Origin: Allolobophora icterica
Taxonomy: Eukaryota; Annelida; Clitellata; Crassiclitellata; Lumbricidae
DNA length: 64,000 nucleotides
NCBI GenBank assembly: GCA_963556255.1
Contig: OY744615.1
Coordinates: 7,417,858-7,481,857 of the forward strand
Reading direction: 5' to 3'
Shown here in pieces: positions 11,285 to 23,900 of the stretch (position 1 is the first letter of the stretch; each line of letters begins with the position of its first letter). The translations under genes and the position numbers were made by a program. Under the pieces are notes generated by a model. It searched no databases and was not told where the DNA came from. It saw nothing but the letters and a program-made list of their open reading frames with translations.

Positions 11285-11705
11285 TATTTATCCACTTATA
11301 TCTTCTCACATCCACATTTATATCCACTTGTGGCCATATATTTATCCACTTTTGTCCACTTATTTTCACTCACATCCACACATATATCCAATTATGACCA
11401 CTTATATGCTTTTCATTCACTCATATCCACCTATATTCAGTGATTTATTCACTGGTATCCACACTTGTATCCATTATAACCACTTATATGCACTTCATCC
11501 GTCATATTCACTCACAAACACACTATATCTACTTATTACTACTTATATGTACTTCACCCACTCATATCCATTAATATCCAACTAATCTACACTTATATCC
11601 ACGTATGACCACTTACATGTATGTGCACTTCATTCATTTATATTCAGTCCAATCTACGCCTACATCCACTTATATCTAGGTTTGTCCACTTATATCCAAG
11701 ACCAG
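11285..11705. repeat. Degenerate 10-bp array, continuation
   Basis: Same TATCCACTTA-like units as at 8690-9172, with added ATATGCACTT and TATGACCACT variants. Confidence 0.8.
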
Positions 11706-12352
11706 AAACTTACCTTTTCTAAAATATGGATGACCTTCTAAGGAAGACTTTAGACGACTGTTTTAAGTCTCAGAAATCTCTGATGATCTAAAGCACACAG
11801 TGCTGGACGAAACAATTTCCATGCACTGGAATATCGGACACGGGTCTAGTGCGCGAATAGCCTGAAGGAAAAGTTTCTCTTAAATCTTATAAAAGATATC
11901 CTGATCTTGCTTTACTTTACGGATATTGTGTCTGTGAAACTTCCAGTTTGCACATAAATTGTCCCTTACCGCAGAAAAAATTCCCAACGAAGAACCAAAA
12001 ATCTTGATGCTCTTTGACATAAATCGCTTTTCCAAGTACTAAAAAACGCACACAGAAGATATATACTGACAAATGCAGTAATCAATATAAGCTTATGAAA
12101 GAGTGAAGACGGTCACAGTAAAAGCGACACACATGCACACTCTTCTTTATCTCTCGTTGTCAATATAATGCAAACAAAGCATAGGAGACAAACAATACAG
12201 TAGATAGGAGACAGTAGCTCTTATGACAATCTTTATATTATGAGAAGCTTTAATGTGGCGCTGCATATTTGTTCTAGTGCGACTGTACAAGAACAATCAC
12301 AATAACAAGCGCAGTGATAATTACGGTTAGACTTATAATTACAGTTATAATT
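11706..12352. other. No recognisable gene
   Basis: AT-rich unique sequence. I looked for the next exon of the SLC5 gene that starts at 13.4 kb and found none here. Confidence 0.35.
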
Positions 12353-12791
12353 TGTGACGCCAGGGCTCAAAACCCGTCGCTTGTCGCTTCCTAGATACTG
12401 AGCTAGAAGCCGAAATAGGCGAGAGGGGTCAAAATCATTGAACATTCTTCAATTCACCAGTTGCCTATGAATTTTCCATAATTTGCAACGTAGTAATCCA
12501 ATTTCGATGCCGTTTCTTCTATTGAATACAGGATATAGCCCTTTATTGCCCAGCAAAATTGTATGACACTCAAGTAATGGTTGGTTAGGACTTTGATGAC
12601 ACGACTATTCCGAAATTTGTTTTTCGATTTTCTCACTATATATTAATCAAAGAATCAAACGAGCATAGCTTCAGTTAGTAAAAAGATATTTTCATTCTGT
12701 AAAAAGTATTTGAAGCAGATTAATTGTAGAATATGACTAAATAAAAAGGTCAGAAACCGACATGTGACGGGTTTTGAGCCCTGGCGTCACA
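12353..12791. mobile_element. MITE-like element with ~30-bp TIRs
   Basis: TGTGACGCCAGGGCTCAAAA at 12353 is repeated inverted as TTTTGAGCCCTGGCGTCACA ending at 12791, and the match runs on to about 30 bp. The 439-bp interior has no coding sequence. No clear TSD was read, so the superfamily is open. It lies about 260 bp from the 3' end of the SLC5 exon at 13050, inside the inferred intron. Confidence 0.7.
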
Positions 12792-13049
12792 TTTTATTTA
12801 CAATAACGTTATTTCTTCTGCTGTTAGTTGCCCGACAATATTACAGTTTGTAGTGGAACCAGTATAAATTGAGATTTATGCTCTGATGGTGCGATGAATT
12901 AAGACGCACCCCGACATGAAAAAGCACCTTAGAGTTAGATAACTGCAAAAAGACGCTATATAACATCTTGCAATTACAAATCATTGCAGTGCAACATATT
13001 GCAATATCATTGCCTTACAGTTATGAAATAAAATCCAGAGTATACATAC

Positions 13050-13388
13050 ATCGTAGATGCTGACCAATTTCAACGGATACAGCCACGGAACAATAAAGCG
13101 CTCGACAATGAACAAAGCCAGTGGAGCAGCGACGAAGATGAACATAAGGAACTGGACTCCGTAGCCGTACATTTCGGCCGTCATGCCGAGCAACAAGGAG
13201 GCCGACAGTATGGAAGCTAGCATAGAAATGGCCGTCGGAATGACTTTGAGTCGTCGATTACCCATTATGAACTCAGCTATCGTCTTCTGTCGACCTCCTG
13301 TCAGCGAATGGTAGATTCCGATACCCAGAGAGATGACGAGGAATCCGACGAGGATCAGGTAGTCAGCCCATTTCAGATGCGACTCCAT
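13050..13388 (-). CDS. SLC5-family sodium/solute symporter, first coding exon (gene C)
   Basis: This exon encodes the first 113 residues of a sodium-coupled solute transporter of the SSS/SLC5 family, most like the monocarboxylate/multivitamin transporter branch. The start ATG (13386-13388) opens MESHLKWADYLILVGFLVI, the first transmembrane segment. Next come GIYHSLTGGRQKTIAEFIMG and NRRLKVIPTAISMLAS, the family's conserved Na+/substrate-site region around TM1-TM2. TM3 and PLKLVSIYD complete it. It ends in phase 0 at a GTATGT donor (13049-13048). In SLC5 proteins KL.S.Y is followed by a YLE.RF exon, which I could not find to the left, so the rest is probably outside the window. The orientation matches gene A upstream, suggesting a tandem cluster. 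The exact substrate cannot be deduced. Confidence 0.88.
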
Positions 13389-13411
13389 TGCATCGATTTA
13401 ATATGAGTTAC
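13389..13411 (-). other. 5' UTR part of gene C exon with splice acceptor
   Basis: A good acceptor (CTTTTCATTTCAG, ending at 13412) lies 23 bases before the ATG. This suggests that at least one non-coding exon and the promoter lie further right on the minus strand. Confidence 0.6.
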
Positions 13412-13499
13412 CTGAAATGAAAAGTTTCACCGCATAGTAACAGCAGTAGCGATAGCATTAGGTCCAACAGCAGTAGCAGTAATAGCAGCAGCAACAGCA

Positions 13500-13576
13500 G
13501 CTGCTGCAGTAGTACTAGTAGTAGTAATAGTATTAGTATGTAGTTGTTGTAGTAGTAGTAGTAGTAGTCATAGTAA

Positions 13577-13654
<78 letters not shown>

Positions 13655-13740
13655 CATCAGTAGTTGTATAAGTCGTAGAAGCTGTAGTAGTTCTAACACT
13701 ACTACGTACTAGTAGTTGCTGTTGTAGCAGAAGCAGCAGT
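13500..13740. repeat. (TAG)n microsatellite
   Basis: A long TAG/GTA trinucleotide run, pure between about 13570 and 13655, flanked by degenerate GTA/GCA words. It is upstream of gene C's first coding exon. Confidence 0.95.
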
Positions 13741-14858
13741 TAACTTGGCACCTGTGGGGAACACGAAGATAGCCAGCAGAGAACTCCTTTGTGGTTTCTC
13801 TTGAGCTCTACCTTTGACACCTGCTGATGTAAACCTGATTGTCGTTGAATTTTGCAATAAAGAGACCAATCCATCAATCACTCATTCAATCAAAAGTGGA
13901 TTTCGCCGTGAGTGTGTCGATGCCTGTTGCTGGACGTTTCAGCTTCAAAGAGAATAACGAGAGAATGAGTACCTCAAGCCATTTAAAGCGAGGTCAAAAA
14001 TAAGTTTAGAGGATCCTTCAGAATTCATCGGTCTGTTATTTGATTTCAAATTTTACAACCCAATTCACAGGCAGGAAACCGAGTTATGGCCGGACGTAAG
14101 CGTTAATAAAGAGCTAGGGCCTATATGAGCAAGGCTTTAGCTAGCGCAACGGTTTAACGCATCGGTATACAAAACCCCAAAGACTTATAATTCATCCTTG
14201 AATTACAAGCAAGTTACGACTGTTCTGCGCAGAAAATGGCAGCATAAGGCGGTTAAGAATTGTTTTGGGAATCGGATTCGAATCTTCACTTGATATCTCT
14301 CTGACTCCACGTAGCGCTTGTGAATAAGTTGGTGTCCTTCGCTGTGATCAATCAATAAATCAACTATAAAACGCGCTCTTCAAGGTAATTATTCAGTCGC
14401 TCAAGTCATAAGCACTTGACGCCTTGAGTTCGTCTTACACTAAAGGTCATCATCGTTTATTGTTGTCTGTCCAATGCAATCATCTTCCATTGTGTCTTTT
14501 TCGCATCTTACATGTACTGCATTGAACGGTGTCGTTGGCTGAAAGCTCTGTGTGTATGTGTGTATGCAGGTATGTTATGTATGCATGATATTGTATGTGT
14601 ATGTAATGTATGTATGTATGTATGTATGCATGTATGCATTTTAGCAGGTTCTTAAAAAGGGACATTAATTGCCCCCATGTATACATATGTACGCATTCAT
14701 TCCTGCATGAATGTATGTATGAATATTATATGTATGAACGTATACGTGCATGTGTATGTGTGTACGTAAGTACACAAGTAAGTGTGCCTCACAGATTACT
14801 CAAGTGAGTCACATGGGCATGTTCGCAATTAATAAGTCCTGACCCGACCCTATGTTAC
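13741..14858. other. No gene; ATGT-rich patch
   Basis: Unique DNA containing an ATGT/GTAT-rich low-complexity stretch at about 14540-14780. The segment is upstream of gene C and could hold its promoter, but I see no element I would call. Confidence 0.35.
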
Positions 14859-15751
14859 CAGTCTTGTTGTCAAGACCTTAAACCTCAAGACCAAGACCAA
14901 GACCTTGAACCTCAAGACCAAGACCAAGACCAAGACCTTGACCCTCAAGACCAAGACCAAGACCTTGAACCTCAAGACCAAGACCAAGACCAAGGCCTTG
15001 AACCTCAAGACCAAGACCAAGACCAAGACGTAAAAAATCACAGTCATATCCAGACTTCTATTCCTTACTAAAAATTGTCCAGTCGGACTACTCATTATTT
15101 TAATAGAAACGTGAGTCTTTTATTTTATTCAAGCAAAACAACTTTAAATGCAGACTGCAGAGAATTCCGAATTCGTATTTACAAAAGTCCTTCATGCGAA
15201 ATGTTACTCCAAATGCCTGTTGAATTTTATAAAAACCAATTTGCTCAGAATTTTCTGACCAAGACGCGACTTGTGGGGCCTCATAAATTCTGCCATGTGA
15301 AAAAATACGGTCTACAAGTGTTGACATCGCTAGCACACAAAGCAGCCTTTCAAGAACCGCATGTAAATGTACAAATCGTGAGTCTGTTTTTGAAATCATT
15401 CCATGGTAAATAAACGGAAGTCAAAATAATTGGCCAAAGCAACAATGAGCCTCATTCACACCGTGTAACTAATAAAGCAATAACTGTATGAGTAATTATT
15501 GGATAAATTTTTAAAATTCTTGCCGTTTGTTAAAATTAATGATTGTTCATATTGACAAAAGTCTTGGTCTTGGTCTTGCAAAACCAAGACCAAGACTTTG
15601 AACCCCAAGACCAAGACCAAGACCAAGACCTTGAACCTCAAGACCAAGACCAAGACCAAGACTTTTGGTCTCAAGACCAAGGCCAAGACTTTTAAAAACG
15701 AACTCGAGCGCACTCGAGACCAAGACCCTGGTCTCGAGGACAACAAGACTG
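14859..15751. mobile_element. hAT-type element with internal GACCAA array (copy 1)
   Basis: The ends are CAGTCTTGTTGTC and (inverted) GACAACAAGACTG. The flanks TATGTTAC (14851-14858) and TATATTAC (15752-15759) are an 8-bp TSD with one mismatch. Arrays of AAGACCAAGACC lie at both ends (14866-15030 and 15560-15690). The middle (about 15060-15540) is shared with the larger copy at 18704-22134. There is no transposase, so it is non-autonomous. Confidence 0.85.
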
Positions 15752-15799
15752 TATATTACAGATTCGGGCCCGGGTCCCCCGTACTTGCCAACCAAGCTG

Positions 15800-15984
15800 T
15801 TCGATGGTTACGCCAGTGTATTTGTGTATGCAGATATGTGCCTTGATACCATTGTATGTATGTATGCGCTGTGTGTATGAAAGTACGCCTATGTATGCAT
15901 GTGAACGTATGCACCATGCATGTATGTATATGCACTTAAGTTGTACATGCATGTATGTAAATGCATGTATGAAAGCTATTATTG
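15800..15984. repeat. ATGT-rich low-complexity DNA
   Basis: Degenerate TGTATG/CATGTA words; open frames on both strands are artefacts. Confidence 0.6.
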
Positions 15985-16870
15985 TATTATATTTAAACAG
16001 TTATAAAGCGCTTCTAGTAGGGTGAATCGTTCAGAGGCGCACCCAGTGCGCAAAGCCAAAAGAAAAGAAATAAGTCTTGAGGAAAGCAAAAGAAGACGAG
16101 GGGTTACCTATTAGAATTCGAGAGCGAGTAGAAGGAGAGAGTGTAGTCGAGAGAGAGGGATCAATTGAGGCAAAAGATCGGTACTGCGCCAGAGCTGTTC
16201 TAGTATGAGGAACTGAAAGGTCCAATCTGTTCGGTGAATTACATCAATTAAAAATTTGGAGGCGAGACCCTGCTGTGTCTTGGACAATAGAATGTGGATT
16301 TTGAACTTAATACGTAAAGAGAGAGAAGGCCAGTGCAGTTGCTCAAACATGAAGGGCGAAATGCGTGAGTAGCGTAGCAGACGTGCCATTAATCTCGCAG
16401 ATGCATTTAGGACTGACTGCAGAGGCATTAGGAAGATCGATAAGAAGCGAATTGCAGTAGTCGATTCGGGAGCAAATGAAAGCATGGACCAGCGTTGTGA
16501 AAACAGAGGATGAGACAGATCATCGAACAGCCCTGAGACGCCTTAAGTGGAAGTAGAAAATGCGTGAGAGGTTAGAGATATGATCCTTGAAGGAGATAGA
16601 GCTATCACCCAGATCATGTAGCCTGATGAAAAGGAGTGGCGTGGAAAGATTTCCGAGAGGAGGGCAAAATCAATCTTCAGCAACTGTTGAGGGGAGCTAA
16701 ACCAAATGAACTAGGTTTTGGAGGCATTAAGAGAGAGACGATTTGAGGAAATCCAGGAATGGAGACTTCGATAGAGACTCAATACGCTCAGCTAAGTGCA
16801 ATTTGGATGAAGGAGACTCATGGTCAAATGCTTGCATGTCATCCGCAAAGAGATGACCAGCACACTTACT
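15985..16870 (-). mobile_element. LINE, 3' part (minus)
   Basis: On the minus strand an RT active-site-like LFADDMQAF occurs near 16850. C-terminal landmarks follow toward 16010: a RLMARLLRYSRISPFMFEQL block, then HWPSLSLRIKFKIHIL, then a CGCTTTATAACTGTTTAAAT-like 3' end. It is frameshifted and 5'-truncated just upstream of the active site. Confidence 0.75.
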
Positions 16871-17220
16871 AAGCGCCACTAGCTAACTACCAAGCATTAA
16901 TCAGTGAATGGTACACCGTATGGCGCCACTGACGTGTAAATGTACGCATAGACATCAGACAGCCAGGTTCACAGCGTTTTTACGAGATTCTTAAAATGCC
17001 TTCAATAAAAGCCCATACATCAATCGATGGCGCTGAGAAATTGTGAGTGAAGGACTTGATCAAGGTCCCTACATATTAACCGTCTCAGAGGGAAGACCTG
17101 GAACCCGTAATCTCTGCGCTTCGAGGCGAGCACTGTAATCAATCGGCTTCCATATCCCACTAAGGAAGCATACGCATTTGTACTTATATACCTTAACAAG
17201 GTCGGCCTTCTTCGCCTCAT
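16871..17220. other. No recognisable gene
   Basis: Short open frames on the minus strand (17020-17220) have no recognised domain. Confidence 0.35.
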
Positions 17221-17224
17221 TCAC

Positions 17225-17675
<451 letters not shown>

Positions 17676-17874
17676 AAATGTATAAGATCCTGTTAAGCAT
17701 ACGGGTTATACTTTGCGACCCCGTGTTCATAATCGGGTTCTCCCGACTGCTGACTGCTCGTAAATCTTTCATAATTAGGATGATTTTCACCGGAATATAG
17801 GCCTTAGTACTTTAACCTGGACGTGATATACATGTGTAAACCAAAATGCGGTTAGCAGTTGGATTAATAAAGGA

Positions 17875-18025
17875 TATACTTACTTACTTACTGTCTGTCT
17901 GTCTATCCATCCAACCAACCATCCATCCATCCATCCATCCATCTCTCTCCTCTCTCTCTCTCTCACTCTCTGTCACTCTCTGTCTCACTCTCACTCTCTC
18001 TTTCTCTCTGCTTCAGTCTCACTTA
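17875..18025. repeat. Mixed CTGT/ATCC/CT microsatellite
   Basis: Successive short runs of ACTT, GTCT, ATCC and CT. Confidence 0.85.
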
Positions 18026-18359
18026 TAAGAGCACTGGTACATACATGCAGAAAATGTATAAGATCAACGAAGAAAGTTTGCCAAGTTTTACGGTGTGTCA
18101 TAAAACGATATCACGTTTTGAAGAATAATGCTCGTTGAAATGTCTCTCCAAGGGCCCGGCGTATACTTCGCTGCAAAGGATATCCGCAGAGTAAGATGGA
18201 ATGGTCACTCAAATGCACATGCACATCCTCTCAAAAGCGCTGTAAACGTGAGTCTATGAGGGATTTAATGCTCGTGTATAAACGCTGGTGGCGCCATGTG
18301 TATGCGTACAAGGAGGGAGGAGATTGTCCCTTTGCGGACATAGTCTATCTATTTATCTC

Positions 18360-18703
18360 TAAGATTGGACTTCATCCGCGTAGCAGTGACTGAGCAGCGA
18401 GCTAGATGCGAGAAGATAACCTAGATCAGCAGTAAAAAGGATATATTGTAGAGGACCAAGAACAGAACCCTGAGGGAGACCAAAATGTGCAGGAAGCCAA
18501 GGAGAACGAGTACAGCAAAAGATAGTACAATAGTAGCGATCAGTCAGGTAGGATGCAAACCAGGCTAGAGGTAAGACCGTAATCCCAAACGATAAGGAAA
18601 GGCGGCGCAGGAGAATATCATGGTCGACAGAATCAAAGGCAGCACTCACGTCATAGAGGGCCAAGAGACTGATATCGGATCTGTCGATAGCACAGTAGAC
18701 ATC
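18360..18703 (-). mobile_element. LINE reverse transcriptase fragment, part 2 (minus)
   Basis: The minus-strand frame reads AIDRSDISLLALYDVSAAFD, then VDHDILLRRLS, then GLPQGSVLGPLQYILFTADL and CYADEVQ. These are RT palm motifs of a CR1/L2-like LINE, with YADE replacing YADD and destroying the active site. The coding sequence continues upstream at 22143, beyond the inserted hAT element. Confidence 0.88.
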
Positions 18704-18711
18704 CAGTCTTG

Positions 18712-19310
18712 TTGTCAAGACCTTAAACCTCAAGACCAAGACCAAGACTTTGAATCTCGAGACCAAAGCCAAGACTTTGAACCTCGAGACCAAGACCAAG
18801 ACTTTGTATCTCGAGACCAAGACCAAGACCAAGACTTTGAACCTCGAGACCAAGACCAAGACTTTGAACCTCGAGACCAAGACCAAGACTTTAAACCTCG
18901 AGACCAAGACTTCGAACCTCGAGACCAAAGCCAAGACTTTGAACCTCGAGACCAAGACCAAGACTTTGTATCTCGAGACCAAGACCAAGACCAAGACTTT
19001 GAACCTCGAGACCAAGACCAAGACTTTGAACCTCGAGACCAAGACCAAGACTTCGAACCTCGAGACCAAAGCCAAGACTTTGAACCTCGAGACCAAGACC
19101 AAGACTTTGTATCTCGAGACCAAGACCAAGACTTTGAACCTCGAGACCAAGACCAAGAGTTTGAATCTCGAGACCAAGACCAAGACCAAGACTTTGAACC
19201 TCGAGACCAAGACCAAGACTTTGAACCTCGAGACCAGCGCCAAGACTTTGAACCTCGAGACCAAGACCAAGACTTTGAACCTCAAGACCAAGACCCCAAA
19301 AATCACATTC
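18712..19310. repeat. ~27-bp tandem array (GACCAAGACCAAGACTTTGA)
   Basis: More than 20 units of GACCAAGACCAAGACTTTGA plus an ACCTCGA link, with some units carrying an extra AGACCA hexamer. Because the period keeps frame, long open frames arise on both strands (for example 18359-19306 minus, partly repeat-derived). They are not genes. Confidence 0.93.
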
Positions 19311-19974
19311 AGTCCAAGACTTCTTTTCCTTAAAAAATTGTCAAGTCAGACTACTCACTATCTTTATGAAAACATGAGTCTTTTATTTTATTCAGCCAAA
19401 TTAACTTTAAATGGAGACTGCAGAGAATTCCGAATTTGTATTTATAAAAGTTCTTCATGCAAAATGTTATTCCAAATGTTCTCATACTAGAACAGCTATG
19501 GCGAAGTCCCGATCTTTTGCCTCAATTGGAATACACTGTCTCCTTCTACTCGCTCTCAAGTTTTAATTGGTTACATGTCGTGTTCTTTTACCTTTCTCAA
19601 AACCTATTTCTTTTCTTGCGGCCTTGCGCACTGGGAGCGCTTCTGATAGAGGTCTGCCGGGTAGAGCATTTTTGCTACCCGACCCGCACCCGTAACCCAG
19701 GACCGTAGTCAAAATTACTACCCGACTCGACCCGTACCCGCGGGTATACCCGTACCCGTAACGTACCCGCCGCGTCATTAGCACGCCTTTGCCCCAGTCC
19801 CAACCATGCATGCTAATAGAGTTACAACAAAGTATGTTGCAACAATAATAAATAGGCTGATGACGATGATAGTGGTAGTAGTAGTAGCAGTAGTAGTGGT
19901 AGGAGTAGTGGTAGTAGTAGTAATAGTAGTAGCAGTAGTAATCAGTCAACTTATGGAACCCGTCACGTGCATCT

Positions 19975-20265
19975 GAGTAAGAGGAAGAGGAAGAAGAAGG
20001 AGAACAGGAAGAGGAGCAAGAGGAGGGGAGAGGAGGAAGAGGAAGAAAGAAGAAGAGTAAGAGGAAGAGTAAGAAAAAGAGGAAGAAAAAGAGGAAGAAA
20101 GAAGAAGAAGAAGAGGAAGAGGAAGAAGAAGAGGAAGAAAAGGAAGAGCAAGAAGAACAGGAAGAGTAGGAGGAAGAGAAAGAAGAAGAGGAAGCGGAGG
20201 AGTAAAAGGAAGAAAGAAGAAGAAGAGGCAGAAGGAGAGGAGGAGGAATGGGAGGAGGAGGAAGT
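19975..20265. repeat. Purine tract (GAAGAG)n
   Basis: About 290 bases composed almost only of A and G on the plus strand. Open frames here are artefacts. Confidence 0.95.
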
Positions 20266-20282
20266 CCCTGAGGCTAGTACTG

Positions 20283-20385
20283 AGGCAGCCACGTGTATGA
20301 AGTGTTAGCAACTTCATTTTCTTGGCCTCGGCATTTGAGGGCGGGTGGTCACCACTGGATTTCTCTCCATCCATCGCCGTCTCAT
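20283..20385. mobile_element. SINE body remnant
   Basis: The words TGTTAGCAACTTCA, TCTTGGCCTCGGCAT and GCCGTCTCAT recur in the same order and spacing at 56820-56920 (and inverted at 57775-57855), where they follow a tRNA-like head. No head is present here, so this is a truncated or decayed copy. Confidence 0.6.
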
Positions 20386-20599
20386 ATATATTAAACAACT
20401 ACGATTAATTAAGTTATAGTATGGATTCGATGACATAAAACCCGTTTATGCATGAACCATCGCACTGCCCAACTCATGCTACTGTCTGGCGTGTCTTTTC
20501 GAGATTTAGGGCTGTACCTAAACTTTATTACTTACATCTGACGCAGCTTTGTCATCCGCCATAATTTGATGTCAGAAAACTCAGAATCAATTATATTAT

Positions 20600-21180
20600 T
20601 GTCTAACTTTTGAAATATCCAACACGTACTGTGCACACGCAAAAATTGTTGACGTGTCAGTCAAACTTATAGTTAGCAAACCGTATCCGTAGGCTGTGGA
20701 ATAAACTCCTGTATATAAGTAAATTATATAGGAGTCCATGGCTATGGCGGCTTATCGCCACCTCGGTCCTGCCATTAATCATCTCTCCAGCCTGCATGGT
20801 CTGTCCAACCGACACCCAAGTCAACAGCTGATGAAATGTCAGAACTTCAGAAGTTGAGAATGTCCATCTGGAAGATGTGATTCGATACATCTAAAGGCAG
20901 CCGAGCTTAACACGACTGTTTGCAGCAAAATACCGCTAATTGACCAGTTTAAGCATTTTCTCAGAAGGTAAGGAATGCCATATTGGAAATATATCTAGCT
21001 TGGGCTGTATCAACCTGTTGTAAGGAAAACAAGACTGCCAGAATCACAGGCACCAGCTCAGCGACCTTTGACACTGTTATTGCCGGACTGGAACCCAGAT
21101 CAGACATGTGTAAAAGCACTGCGACTGTGGTAATGGAGATAAGCCACTTTGTAACTGTAATTTGAGCATCCATTAATAAA
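20600..21180 (-). other. Unassigned minus-strand open segments
   Basis: Two open stretches, 20961-21173 (hydrophobic, ISITTVAVLLHMSD) and 20657-20890 (SEVLTFHQLLTWVSVGQTM), could be exons or relics inside the hAT element. I recognise no family and no convincing splice pair. Confidence 0.2.
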
Positions 21181-22142
21181 TGCCAACTTCACGAAGGTCC
21201 ACGGACAGACGGTCAACGCAGGCATAATTTTATGGTACTTAGATTTAGGATCTGCCAGTTAGTCTATAGTAAGTCTTTGCCTGTGCAAGATTCGCTATTA
21301 GGCCCTACATGCAACGGTGACAATGTAACCCCAAAACTTGAGTTTGGTACGGGTGAAACCGGGTATACCCGTACCCGTCATGCTCCTACCCATACCCAAC
21401 CCGACCCGTGAGATGCGTACCCGATCCGTACCCGACCCGTGGGTACGGGTCGGGTACGGGTAAACCCGCGGGTACGGGTATACCCGCAGACCCCTAGCTT
21501 CTGAACGGTTCACCCTACTAGAGGCGCTTCATAAATGTTTAAATACAATGCAATACAATACAAAAATGCCTTTTGTATTTTATAAAAACCAATTGGCTCA
21601 GAATTTTCTTACCAAGACGTGCCTTGTGGGGCCTCATAAAAATTCCGCCATGTGAAAAATACTTTCCATAGTTGCTGAAGTCGCTGGCACACGCATTAGC
21701 TTTTCAAGCTCTGGATGCAAATGTACAAATCCGGAGCCTTTTTTAAATTCTCCCATGGCATCAGAAAAAGTCTGGGTAGGGCTTCAAAACACAGCATAAC
21801 TTAGTTGCTGCTCCCGTTGTGTTTCTCTGACCAACAGGACTTGCATCCGTCCGTAGGTATTTGTCGTAGGCTATGATTCTAACAGGCTTGATAAATTTTT
21901 AAATTCTTGAGTTCTGTTAAGTGACTGTTCATATTGACAACCGGTCTTGGTCTTGGTCTTGCGAGACCAAGACCAAGACTTTGAACCTCAAGACCAAGAC
22001 CAAGACTTTGAACCTCAAGATCAAGACCAAGACCAAGACTTTTGGTCTCAACACCAAGACCAAGACCAAGACTATTAGAAACGAACTCGAGTGCACTCGA
22101 GACCAATACCTTGGTCTCGAGTACAGCAAGTCTGTAGATATC

Positions 22143-22400
22143 CGAGAGGAGCTGCAGCAGAAAGGTCTCAATCGAGTGCGCCTTACGAAAGCCAGATTGA
22201 CGTGGAGGCAGAAGTTTGTTGGAGTCTTAGTAATTAAACAGTTGGCTAGCTACCAATTTTTCAACAATTTTTTAGAAATGAAAGTTACTTTAGCTATCGG
22301 TCTATAGCTAGATGGGGTAGACGGGTCAAGCCCAGTCTGTTTCAGGATAGGCGTAATAATCGATCGTTTCTGAGAGGCCGGTAGGACTCCTTAGCAGAAT
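22143..22400 (-). mobile_element. LINE reverse transcriptase fragment, part 1 (minus)
   Basis: The minus strand reads LPPRQSGFRKAHSIETFLLQ, then LLSDIY, which joins to AIDRSDISLLALYDVS at 18700 once the hAT is removed. It is the N-terminal half of the RT domain of the same LINE copy. Confidence 0.85.
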
Positions 22401-23330
22401 TAAATTAGTCGTTTAACTCTTACTTAAACTCTACCATAGCCCTTTTCAAATAGTACCATTAGGAGAAGGTGTCAAAGGCCTTGCAGCCATAAGATGTCGT
22501 TAAACATTGGAAAATACTGCGCTTAACAATAGGGCCTAGTACATAAACACATACAGTTTGAGTAGCCTACAGCCTGTAACTAAGCACCAACTTCAGTCAC
22601 ATAGCAGAGTATGTACTGCGTTGGATCTAATTACAGTGCCTTTGCTGCACGCAGCAGCATGAAGTACCTTACCCCATTGCTCAGTTAGCCCTGCACATGG
22701 GCGGCGATCATGGGGTCGAGGGGGACAAGACCCCTACCTCTAAGAGTGGGGGACACGCCATGCATCGCCCCCCCCGACTTTTTGAAGAACACCAAAAAAG
22801 TCAGCAAGTTTTCGCGCGTAGGCGCAAACAAATTTTGACCTTTTTTGACCAGATCAGTTCGCGGCGATAAATTTTTTACCTCTTTTTTGACCAAATCAGT
22901 TCAAAACTCTTTTTGACCAGATCAGTTCAAAAATGTCCCCCTCACCTGCCAAACAAGATCGTCGCAACTGGGGTCCATGCAGGAACAACAGAGCTCAATC
23001 TGCGCATAATTATGCTACTAGGAAAACGATATCGGCGCATAATTATCAATGTTGCTTTCTACCTTTCGGAAGTCCATTTATCATCGTTGTCAATCGAAAT
23101 GCAAATCTGGTTTCGCCGATTCCGTAATTCTTGTTCGATTGCGATGTCTGAATCAAGGTAGAAATCTATACAGATGTTCCAGATTATCTTACTAGTTCAG
23201 AACTATTTGCCTTGTGTTATCATACTTCATCATAGATTACCTTGCCTTGCTTTCCCCTAATTTACTTGCTATTACTTTACCTTATCTTACGTTTCTTAAT
23301 TGACTAACATATAAAAGTCTATTTATTAAC
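22401..23330. other. No gene; GC-rich repetitive patch
   Basis: At 22686-22930 there is a G/C-run-rich sequence beginning CATGGGCGGCG, similar in style to the CATGGGCG terminus at 46224, with repeated TTTTTGACCAGATCAGTTC words. It may be the left part of a DNA element; no right end was found. The rest is AT-rich without recognised features. Confidence 0.4.
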
Positions 23331-23390
23331 CACAGCAGAAGGCAACATGTCTAAAAACGTCCATATTATACTGTGGACAGTAACTAAATA

Positions 23391-23396
23391 TTTATT
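23391..23396 (-). promoter_or_regulatory. AATAAA polyadenylation signal of SLC5 3' copy
   Basis: AATAAA on the minus strand, in a context conserved with the signal at 33934 (TGAAATAAAT in both). Confidence 0.5.
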
Positions 23397-23419
23397 TCAT
23401 TCGGTGGTTTGTTGTCAAG

Positions 23420-23900
<481 letters not shown>

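Larger units (their letters stand above)
19647..21496. mobile_element. hAT-type element with GGGTACGGG-rich ends
   Basis: The left end TAGAGGTCTGCCGGGTA and the right end (reverse complement TAGGGGTCTGCGGGTA) are inverted. The TSD GCTTCTGA is perfect at 19639-19646 and 21497-21504. Subterminal regions (19670-19770 and 21340-21490) are dense in ACCCGTACCC words. The interior has a GA-rich tract, a SINE body and unassigned open frames, but no recognised transposase. Confidence 0.9.
19480..21560 (+). mobile_element. LINE 3' end inserted in hAT copy 2 (split by another hAT)
   Basis: The plus strand has LEQLWRSPDLLPQL-like and QNLFLFLRPCALG-like blocks. After the interruption at 19647-21496 the 3' end continues (CTAGAGGCGCTTCATAAATG) to a CAATACAATACAA tail at about 21555. 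Comparison with copy 1 shows that this segment interrupts TCCAAATGCC, with AAATG repeated at both ends. Confidence 0.75.
18704..22134. mobile_element. hAT-type element with GACCAA array (copy 2, host of further insertions)
   Basis: The termini CAGTCTTGTTGTC (left) and an AGCAAGTCTG right end match copy 1 at 14859. The flanks TAGACATC (18696-18703) and TAGATATC (22135-22142) form an 8-bp TSD with one mismatch, and removing the element rejoins a LINE RT reading frame. It holds a long tandem array, then unique sequence shared with copy 1, interrupted by a LINE 3' end that itself contains another hAT (19647-21496). Confidence 0.9.

Noticed and set aside
14850..15095. Leu/Val repeat frame (VLVLVLRFK)
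   Set aside because: Array-derived translation in hAT copy 1.
18359..19306. 315-codon minus-strand open frame
   Set aside because: Most of it is the ~27-bp array read as SRFKVLVLV repeats; only the LINE RT end (18360-18703) is real.
18620..19490. Two long plus-strand open frames (QDQDFEPRD and LETKTKTLN repeats)
   Set aside because: Both are different frames of the same tandem array.
19963..20398. Lys/Arg/Glu-rich and Leu/Phe/Ser-rich frames
   Set aside because: Translations of a purine tract; no start context, domain or splice structure.
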